A stretch of 11,769 nt of DNA from Candidatus Heimdallarchaeota archaeon. GTDB lineage: Archaea; Asgardarchaeota; Heimdallarchaeia; Heimdallarchaeales; Kariarchaeaceae. Position numbers and translations under genes: made by a program. The notes under the pieces are model-generated. The model was not told the DNA's origin. It ran no database searches and worked only from the letters and a program-made list of their open reading frames with translations. The DNA lies in the NCBI GenBank assembly GCA_029882335.1, contig JAOUKW010000095.1:1-11769 (forward strand), in the 5' to 3' direction. Of this stretch, positions 6,471 through 11,769 are shown piece after piece; within the stretch, counting starts at the first letter, position 1; each line of letters starts with the position of its first letter.

Positions 6471-7295
6471 ATGAAAGTCAATCGTAGAGATTTTTTAAAA
6501 GGAATGGCTGTAGCAGGTACAGCAGCAATGCTTACTGATTTGACAGTTTTTAGTGAAAATGATGGTCCCGTCAATGAACGAGATCGTCCATACGATCAGT
6601 GGAGAATTGATGGTGCCGAATGGGTAATGGTTATTGATCTAGCAGCATGCGATGGTTGTGTAGATTTAGATATTCCACGCTGTACAAATGCATGTATTGT
6701 TGGACACTATACTCCAGATGATCATTTGTACTTAAAGGTATTTGAGGTGCATGAGAATGAATATTCTAATACCGTATATTTCCCTCGCCCCTGTCAACAA
6801 TGTGAAGACCCTCCCTGTGCCCATGTTTGCCCAGTTTCAGCTGCATGGCAAAGAGACGGCGATCGTTTGACCTTAATTGATCATACCCGTTGTATTGGCT
6901 GTAGGCTTTGTCAGGCAGCTTGTCCTTATGAGGTAAGACATTTTCATTTTGAAGAAAACCCCAAGGGTGATGATATTCCTGATGATAAGTTCGAGGCTCA
7001 AATGCCGTTTACTCTGTTCAGAGGTAAGGGTGTTACAGCGAAGTGTGAGTTCTGTGGATTACAATTTATAGGTCAATTGCCTCATTGTGTATCTGCATGT
7101 CATAACGGAGCGTTATATTTTGGAGATAAAAATGAGAATGCTGTGACCAATGCGTTTGGTACTACAGAGGTATTTACTGATTTATTGGCAAGGAGAGAGG
7201 CGTTTAGATGGAAGGAAGAAGAAGGCACCAAGCCACGTGTATTCTACTTACCAGCCTCGTCAAGTGGAAATCATGGACATGGAGGTAATGCGTGA
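6471..7295 (+). CDS. Tat-exported four-cluster 4Fe-4S subunit (DmsB/NrfC/DsrO/ActB-like)
   Basis: This is the electron-transfer subunit of a membrane redox complex, 274 residues. Residues 1-25 are a twin-arginine signal, with RRDFLKG at 5-11 followed by a mild hydrophobic stretch, so the folded protein is exported. Sixteen cysteines form four cluster sites: C60/C63/C71/C75, C108/C111/C116/C120, C141/C144/C147/C151 and C192/C195/C206/C210. The first site has seven residues between its second and third Cys, where the usual ferredoxin spacing is two. The C-terminus is His/Gly-rich (GNHGHGGNA). The upstream DOMON gene ends 6 bp before the start, and the downstream nrfD start overlaps the stop. 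It probably relays electrons between the NrfD quinone site and the DOMON haem or an unlinked enzyme. The family call is strong; the specific complex is unknown. Confidence 0.92.
   Translation: MKVNRRDFLKGMAVAGTAAMLTDLTVFSENDGPVNERDRPYDQWRIDGAEWVMVIDLAACDGCVDLDIPRCTNACIVGHYTPDDHLYLKVFEVHENEYSNTVYFPRPCQQCEDPPCAHVCPVSAAWQRDGDRLTLIDHTRCIGCRLCQAACPYEVRHFHFEENPKGDDIPDDKFEAQMPFTLFRGKGVTAKCEFCGLQFIGQLPHCVSACHNGALYFGDKNENAVTNAFGTTEVFTDLLARREAFRWKEEEGTKPRVFYLPASSSGNHGHGGNA
7281..7286 (+). promoter_or_regulatory. Ribosome binding site of nrfD inside the iron-sulfur gene
   Basis: GGAGGT lies 8 bases before ATG 7295 and 5 bases before the in-frame GTG 7292. The spacing favours the ATG slightly. Both starts overlap the upstream stop TGA (7293-7295), so translation is coupled. 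Confidence 0.75.
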
Positions 7296-8611
7296 TGGCA
7301 ACGGTTGATGCAGGAGATCTGCTGGGTAGAGATATAGTAGAGAATTCGATGTTAAAGACATCGTGGAAGTGGTATGCAACCTTTTTATCGATGCTTGGTT
7401 TGTTTGTAATTGGAATATATAATTACTATTTACAGCTAAAATTCGGATTGGGCGTGACAAATTTGGATAACAAGGTGTTCTGGGGCTTATATATCACGAA
7501 CTTCGTGTTTTTCATAGGTATTTCCCATGCAGGTACGTTAATATCTGCGATATTAAGGGTAACAGGAGCTCAATGGAGAACACCAATAACGAGGTTAGCA
7601 GAGGAAATAACGGTGTTAGCATTGATATTTGGTGCTGCATCGGTATTTATAGACATGGGTCATTTGGATCGAGTAATGAATATCGTTACATCTGGAAATA
7701 TAGACTCGCCGTTGGTTTGGGATGCAATATCGATTTCCTTTTATTTCATGGGTTCGATCCTTTTCTTCTATTTACCATTAATACCGGATTTGGCGTATTA
7801 TAGAGATAATTTGCCGAAGAGATATTGGTTCAGAAGATTCTGGTATAAAATCCTGGCTATGGGTTACAAGGATGATGAGGAGCAGTTGCACATATTGGAG
7901 AAGAATATAACGAAGATGAGTTTTCTGATTATTCCCATTGCGGTCTCAGTGCATACAGTGGTTAGTTTTATCATGTCGATGACATGGAGAGTAGGTTGGA
8001 ATTCGACATTATTTGGTCCATACTTTGTAGTAGGTGCGATATTCTCTGGTCTTGCCACGTTGATGATGGCATTGATCCTGTTTACGTATGGCTATAAATT
8101 GGATTACTATATCACAAGAGAGCATTTTGTATCGTTATCGAAATTACTACTCACCTTCACGATATTCTACGTGTATTTTACGTTGGCAGAATATTTGACG
8201 GGAGGATATAAATCTGAGGTACATGAGACTGAATTGTTGCATGCGTTATTCTATGGTCAATATGCAGCGATGTTTTGGTATTTCATATTTGGTGGAATGA
8301 TTTTTCCGATAATTATTCTTGTTTTTGTAATCTATGATAAGAAATTAAGTGATAGGATGGTGAAGGTATTAATCTTCATAGCATCAGCGATGATAAATGT
8401 GGGAATGTGGTTAAAGAGGTATTTAATAACTGTGCCTACATTAGCCAGACCAGTATTTCATGAAGGTTGGAATGATTATTTCCCAAATAAAGTGGAATGG
8501 TGGATTTTAGTTGGTCAGTTTGCAGGTTTTATCATGTTATTTATGTTGTTATCGAAGATGTTTCCGATCATATCCGTTTGGGAAGTCGAGATGGAAGAAG
8601 AAATGCATTAA
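7295..8611 (+). CDS. nrfD: NrfD/PsrC/ActC-family quinone-reactive membrane subunit
   Basis: This is the integral membrane subunit that exchanges electrons and protons with the quinone pool and docks the iron-sulfur protein. The 438 residues form about nine or ten hydrophobic helices. Residues about 62-125 carry the family block: ITNFVFFIGISHAGTLISAI, then RTPITRLAEEITVLA and FIDMGHLDR. This is closest in style to ActC/QrcD-type NrfD proteins. The start is ATG 7295, with GTG 7292 possible. The stop of the iron-sulfur gene overlaps this start. Codons for about residues 289-354 (bases 8159-8357) recur almost exactly at the right edge of the window. It is the last gene of the operon. No Mo-bisMGD catalytic subunit adjoins it. 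Family assignment is strong; the partner enzyme is unknown. Confidence 0.92.
   Translation: MATVDAGDLLGRDIVENSMLKTSWKWYATFLSMLGLFVIGIYNYYLQLKFGLGVTNLDNKVFWGLYITNFVFFIGISHAGTLISAILRVTGAQWRTPITRLAEEITVLALIFGAASVFIDMGHLDRVMNIVTSGNIDSPLVWDAISISFYFMGSILFFYLPLIPDLAYYRDNLPKRYWFRRFWYKILAMGYKDDEEQLHILEKNITKMSFLIIPIAVSVHTVVSFIMSMTWRVGWNSTLFGPYFVVGAIFSGLATLMMALILFTYGYKLDYYITREHFVSLSKLLLTFTIFYVYFTLAEYLTGGYKSEVHETELLHALFYGQYAAMFWYFIFGGMIFPIIILVFVIYDKKLSDRMVKVLIFIASAMINVGMWLKRYLITVPTLARPVFHEGWNDYFPNKVEWWILVGQFAGFIMLFMLLSKMFPIISVWEVEMEEEMH
8159..8357 (+). repeat. Left copy of a 199-bp direct repeat (inside nrfD)
   Basis: This copy is 98% identical to 11571-11769, 3,412 bp away in the same orientation. The four differences (8218, 8239, 8242, 8245) are all third-codon-position changes that leave the protein unchanged. 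The match begins sharply at a codon boundary and runs to the window end without a gap. Confidence 0.97.
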
Positions 8612-8740
8612 ATATAATAAATGTTGAAATAATAAGTATTGAATATATTGAATAATAGTATTGAATATTAAATTACAAATCATAAAATACTTATTCTATG
8701 TTAATTTGATTATCAGTATTATCATCACATTTATCTATTT
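8612..8740. other. Spacer between convergent nrfD and LRR genes, with TATTGAATA repeats
   Basis: This is 129 AT-rich bases between two convergent genes. TATTGAATA occurs three times: 8637-8645, directly abutting 8646-8654, and 8659-8667. Each unit is a near-palindrome (4-1-4). No GC-rich hairpin with a T-tract is visible. Both transcripts must end in or near here, but I cannot place a terminator. Confidence 0.6.
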
Positions 8741-10618
8741 TCAATTAATAGAAAGTTTCGGTATCTGATTCACTAGCTCTTTTGCTTGTGAATCATATTC
8801 ATCACTGCAAATCGAAAATCTTCTTAATTTCTTTAATTCAAGAATAGAAATAGGATCAAATCTACAACCTTTTCTTTTTAAATATCGACAATAAAAATCA
8901 TCTTCAGTGTATATATCAAGGAAAGTTAAGTTAATCAGGTTTTTGATCTCTGTTTTTATTAATATATTTGGGCAATTCAGCAATTCAAGTTTTTCTAATG
9001 ATGTTAGCGAATAAAATGAATCAGGTAGATCATACATCTTGTAAGCATCGGCTATTTTTAATTCCTGTAATGATGTCAATTCTCCAATAGTCTCAGGTAG
9101 TTGTAAGAATTCCAAGCTTTCCAGATGCAATACTTTGAGATTTCTTAATTTGCCAATAGAGTCGGGAAGCTTTGTAAACATGCCGATATCTAGAGTGAGT
9201 GATTTAAGTGATTGCAGATTGCCAATAGAGTCGGGTAGTGTTTTCATGAACATACCTCTTATAGTTAATGATTTAAGTGATTTCAGATTTGTAATTGGTT
9301 CTGGCATATTACTCAAATCAGTATCAATTTCCAGATATTCCAATGCGTGTAGGTCACCAATAGAGTCGGGTAGTGTTGGAAACATGCCGCCACGTATTAT
9401 AGTGAATGATTTAAGTGATTTCAGATTACCAATAGAGTCGGGAAGCTTTGACTTGCCGACATGTAGAGTGAGTGATTTAAGTGATTTCAGATTACCAATA
9501 GAGTCGGGTATGCATTTTAGTTTACTGGCTATGATTATTAAATTCCTTAATGACTGTAGATTACCAATAGAATCAGGCAGGGATGTCAAATTCATGCCCG
9601 AAATGCTTAGTGACTCCAATGATTGTAGTTCAGTAATTGTACTTGGTAATTCTCCAATTACTTTGGAATTAATCTCCAGTACCTTTAGTGATTTTAGCCT
9701 TGCTATACCTTCTGGAATTTGAGTTAATTCGTGACAAGAAATTTCCAGGTATTCCAACGTCTCAAGTGCTAATATCTCTTCTGGGATGTGTTCAAAATGT
9801 TTACCTCGAATAATCAATTTATGTAACGATGTAGATATACCAATGAGTTGAGGAAATGAAAGTAAAGCAACATCTTGTATCACTATACCTTTGACTGATT
9901 TCATAGAAGGTGAAAGTATTAGCTTTTCAACAGGAATTTCATATATTATGATTTCTTCCAATTCAGGTATATTTACGTTTAGTGTAACTTGATTTAATCT
10001 TGCCGGTTTATCATATCTTATTGGTGAATTACCTCTTAAATATAATTGGAACTCTTCATGCCTCTCTAAATGGGCACTATGAGTCGTACTTGAAGAAGAT
10101 AGAGTTAATTGTTTTAAATTGGATAGTTTAGATAGATTGTCAGCCAGATGTATCTCGTTTTGCTCTTGTAGATCATAATAATGCAAGTATAGGCGAGTTA
10201 GATTTTGAAGTTTATCTATATTTGCAAGATATGCTGTGGGTTGCCTGGCGTTGACACTGATGGCTAATGTTTGTAGTGTAGTTATTTGATGTAATGGAGT
10301 TAGTTTAATTGGATAGTTATAGATGCAAGGCAGATATAATACTTCTATTGGCAATGCAGTTATATTGTTGATAATTTGATTAATCATATCTTTACCTAGT
10401 ATATCTGAATATATAACTACCTTTTTCAATCGTTTGAATTCATTAAGAGATAGAATTGATGGGTGTGGCTTGTCATATTTAAAATAAACAGAAATGGGAT
10501 AATTATCCTCATCAAATTTAATTTGCAATTTTCTGAATACGTACTCAGGAACTTCAGTATATACTAATCTCCACCAACCTTTAAGTTTAATCTCAAAATC
10601 GGATTTCGATAGTTGCAT
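8741..10618 (-). CDS. Leucine-rich-repeat protein (LPDSIGNL type)
   Basis: This is a 625-residue solenoid protein. The most regular part has twelve units of 22-24 residues, marked by LP/IP/MP-x-x-I at about residues 278, 301, 324, 347, 370, 392, 416, 438, 461, 484, 507 and 531. The consensus is LPDSIGNLKSLKSLTL, as in plant-like and SHOC2-like LRRs. Looser repeats extend back to about residue 90. The first 80 or so residues are non-repetitive and unrecognised, and the last 60 look like degenerate repeats or a cap. There is no signal peptide, membrane segment, Walker A motif, kinase or GTPase domain. A cytoplasmic protein-protein interaction role is likely, with the partner unknown. It converges on nrfD and appears to have its own promoter (10647-10653). 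Confidence 0.9.
   Translation of the reverse strand: MQLSKSDFEIKLKGWWRLVYTEVPEYVFRKLQIKFDEDNYPISVYFKYDKPHPSILSLNEFKRLKKVVIYSDILGKDMINQIINNITALPIEVLYLPCIYNYPIKLTPLHQITTLQTLAISVNARQPTAYLANIDKLQNLTRLYLHYYDLQEQNEIHLADNLSKLSNLKQLTLSSSSTTHSAHLERHEEFQLYLRGNSPIRYDKPARLNQVTLNVNIPELEEIIIYEIPVEKLILSPSMKSVKGIVIQDVALLSFPQLIGISTSLHKLIIRGKHFEHIPEEILALETLEYLEISCHELTQIPEGIARLKSLKVLEINSKVIGELPSTITELQSLESLSISGMNLTSLPDSIGNLQSLRNLIIIASKLKCIPDSIGNLKSLKSLTLHVGKSKLPDSIGNLKSLKSFTIIRGGMFPTLPDSIGDLHALEYLEIDTDLSNMPEPITNLKSLKSLTIRGMFMKTLPDSIGNLQSLKSLTLDIGMFTKLPDSIGKLRNLKVLHLESLEFLQLPETIGELTSLQELKIADAYKMYDLPDSFYSLTSLEKLELLNCPNILIKTEIKNLINLTFLDIYTEDDFYCRYLKRKGCRFDPISILELKKLRRFSICSDEYDSQAKELVNQIPKLSIN
9153..9580 (-). repeat. 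Near-identical DNA repeats encoding LRR units
   Basis: CCAATAGAGTCGGG or a one- to two-base variant occurs at 9153, 9222, 9357, 9429, 9495 and 9564 on the plus strand, coding PDSIG on the minus strand. Spacings are 66-72 bases, plus one gap of 135 that holds a diverged unit. Flanking bases are also alike (GATTTAAGTGATTTCAGATT recurs). This indicates recent expansion or homogenisation. Confidence 0.9.
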
Positions 10619-10800
10619 CTGTCTAAAAATAACTAATTAATTAAGCTTATAAATTACTAGGATATGTAATGATTTTTTGCATAAGTCCAATTTTTTATTT
10701 ATTATTTGGTATTATTAAAGCATTGTAGATCAAATATTGTAATATAAACCTGTTAAATATTCAAAAGTGAGTATTAGTTTGTATTATAATGGGATTGAGG
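10619..10800. promoter_or_regulatory. Spacer upstream of the LRR gene
   Basis: This is 182 AT-rich bases between the end of the 254-residue gene and the start of the LRR gene, both on the minus strand. Apart from the candidate TATA box near 10650, I see no structured RNA, repeat or clear terminator. Confidence 0.4.
10647..10653 (-). promoter_or_regulatory. Candidate TATA box of the LRR gene (near-leaderless)
   Basis: On the minus strand this reads TTTATAA, 28 bases ahead of the ATG at 10618. At the usual archaeal distance of about 25 bases from TATA to start, transcription would begin within a few bases of the ATG. No Shine-Dalgarno is present before that ATG, which fits a leaderless mRNA. 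Confidence 0.4.
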
Positions 10801-11565
10801 TTATGTTAGTTTAAAGAAGTTCTCGTATAGCCATTTGATGATGACTGCGGTATTTTTGAATTCATCAACCCATAGTTGGTACACGTTATTGAGTAAGGTA
10901 GAATAAGGTCCGAAAATAGAAATCACGCCCTGTAGTCCATCGAGTAGTTGATATTCCAGTGGGGATAGTATTCTGGGCCATATATCATCGTTTCTAGGAT
11001 CAAGAGCACTTCCTATTGTAACAGGTTCATATTCATCAGGGTCTACAATTGTTGAACGTGCATGTTTACTCGGAGTCCACCTAGAATCACGAGTAAATAT
11101 GTCAGAATAATTAGGATTTATTCTGGTGTTTAGTAAATGGAAGTAGAAGTATAACCAATTGTAATCATTATGTATAATACCATCAATAATGGCTTCACTT
11201 AGGAAGTAATACTGATGATCTTGATAGTCATCTAATTCAGAAGTTGTAAAGGTACCAGTTCGTGCCCATAGTGATTTGTCTGCATTTTTCATGATAGTTA
11301 TGAATTCTTGTTTAAAATGAGGAAGATTTCCAATGTCGATTTGATGATTGACGAATTCAATAAAATTAGGGTCTACAATGGGAAAGCCGTCGTTATTAAG
11401 TTTTACAGTACCATCGGCATTAAGATGGAATAGTGAATATTTCTTGGCATAGCCGGAAAATTTCATTTTACTAAGGTCATGCATGGTTTGCTGAATTCTT
11501 TGCATGGGCCATCGATAAGCGGAATCCATCCAGTGCTCGAGTCCAGCGATCATCCAAGAATTCAT
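10801..11565 (-). CDS. Unrecognised 254-residue protein, probably 5'-truncated
   Basis: I do not recognise the family. The protein is rich in Trp, Tyr, His and Asp. It has no signal peptide or membrane helix and no cysteines. Residues 48-65 contain two NADG/NNDG-like turns. A mainly helical fold is suggested, with aromatic patches at 119-146 and 229-252. A frame this long without stops in AT-rich DNA is very likely coding. The ATG at 11565 sits six bases from the edge of the duplicated nrfD segment, and the in-frame stop just upstream (11571-11569) uses the first base of that segment. There is no room for a ribosome binding site or promoter of its own. The real N-terminus was probably lost at that junction. 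No function is proposed. Confidence 0.65.
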   Translation of the reverse strand: MNSWMIAGLEHWMDSAYRWPMQRIQQTMHDLSKMKFSGYAKKYSLFHLNADGTVKLNNDGFPIVDPNFIEFVNHQIDIGNLPHFKQEFITIMKNADKSLWARTGTFTTSELDDYQDHQYYFLSEAIIDGIIHNDYNWLYFYFHLLNTRINPNYSDIFTRDSRWTPSKHARSTIVDPDEYEPVTIGSALDPRNDDIWPRILSPLEYQLLDGLQGVISIFGPYSTLLNNVYQLWVDEFKNTAVIIKWLYENFFKLT

Positions 11566-11570
11566 CTGTT

Positions 11571-11769
11571 ACGATATTCTACGTGTATTTTACGTTGGCA
11601 GAATATTTGACGGGAGGATATAAATCTGAAGTACATGAGACTGAATTGTTACACGCATTATTCTATGGTCAATATGCAGCGATGTTTTGGTATTTCATAT
11701 TTGGTGGAATGATTTTTCCGATAATTATTCTTGTTTTTGTAATCTATGATAAGAAATTAAGTGATAGGA
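11571..11769 (+). pseudogene. 5'-truncated second copy of nrfD, running off the window
   Basis: This reads in frame as the nrfD segment from TIFYVYFTLAEYLTGGYKSE onward, about residues 289-354, with an identical protein sequence. DNA differences from 8159-8357 are at 11630, 11651, 11654 and 11657 only. It has no start codon and no upstream nrfD sequence. The bases before 11571 belong to the head of the opposite-strand 254-residue frame. It may be a genuine truncated paralogue, part of a larger duplication, or a misjoined contig end. Which one cannot be told from this window. Confidence 0.75.

Noticed and set aside
7864..8058. 64-codon minus-strand frame in nrfD
   Set aside because: It is a shadow of the well-supported NrfD frame.
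9135..9722. 195-codon open frame on the plus strand inside the LRR gene, with repeated PIESGS-like units
   Set aside because: It is the antisense reading of the LRR DNA repeats. The repeat periodicity keeps the opposite frame open, and the minus-strand protein is a clear LRR family member.
10619..10800. Possible tRNA or structured RNA in the spacer
   Set aside because: No cloverleaf-compatible stems or T-loop motif could be found, and the sequence is too AT-rich for a stable archaeal tRNA.
8741..11570. CRISPR-like array suggested by regular repeats around 9150-9580
   Set aside because: The 66-72 bp periodicity is that of 22-24-residue LRR units in an open frame. The sequence between repeats is also conserved, unlike spacers.

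Overview
The window is AT-rich DNA from what is most likely an archaeon. The evidence is an AmrS/Memo pair, a TatA/TatC pair with archaeal-looking sequences, GGAGGT-type ribosome binding sites, one candidate leaderless TATA promoter, and a long leucine-rich-repeat (LRR) protein. The composition and the LRR protein would fit an Asgard lineage, for example a Heimdallarchaeia-like organism. That placement is inference; no marker gene in the window settles it. The left edge cuts into a gene and the right edge ends inside a repeat, so the window may be a whole short contig.

Layout. Bases 1-1053 (+) encode an AmmeMemoRadiSam radical SAM enzyme, cut at its N-terminus by the edge. It converges tail to tail on a Memo-like protein (1050-1946, -), and the two stop codons share one TTAA. 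A VOC/glyoxalase-like gene (1997-2398, -) lies just upstream of memo on the same strand. A 296-bp AT-rich divergent spacer with two small inverted repeats follows. Then comes a plus-strand Tat cluster: tatA (2695-2970, apparently starting at ATA), tatC (2972-3907) and an unrecognised membrane protein with a cytoplasmic winged-helix-like tail (3917-5137).

After a 199-bp promoter-like gap comes a tightly packed three-gene redox operon. It encodes a membrane-anchored extracellular DOMON protein (5337-6464), a Tat-exported protein with four [4Fe-4S] clusters (6471-7295) and an NrfD/PsrC/ActC-type quinone-reactive membrane subunit (7295-8611). Together these would pass electrons between the membrane quinone pool, an extracytoplasmic iron-sulfur wire and a haem-binding DOMON domain. 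No molybdenum catalytic subunit is present. The Tat genes next door would export the iron-sulfur subunit, so the export machinery and its probable cargo are neighbours.

The right third is on the minus strand: an LRR protein of 625 residues (8741-10618) and an unrecognised 254-residue protein (10801-11565). The last 199 bases (11571-11769) are a near-identical copy of an internal piece of nrfD (8159-8357). The two copies differ at four clustered, synonymous positions. The copy begins abruptly six bases from the start of the 254-residue frame. This is either an assembly chimera at a contig end or a real duplication or insertion that left a 5'-truncated nrfD.

No rRNA, tRNA, CRISPR array, transposase or integrase was seen.
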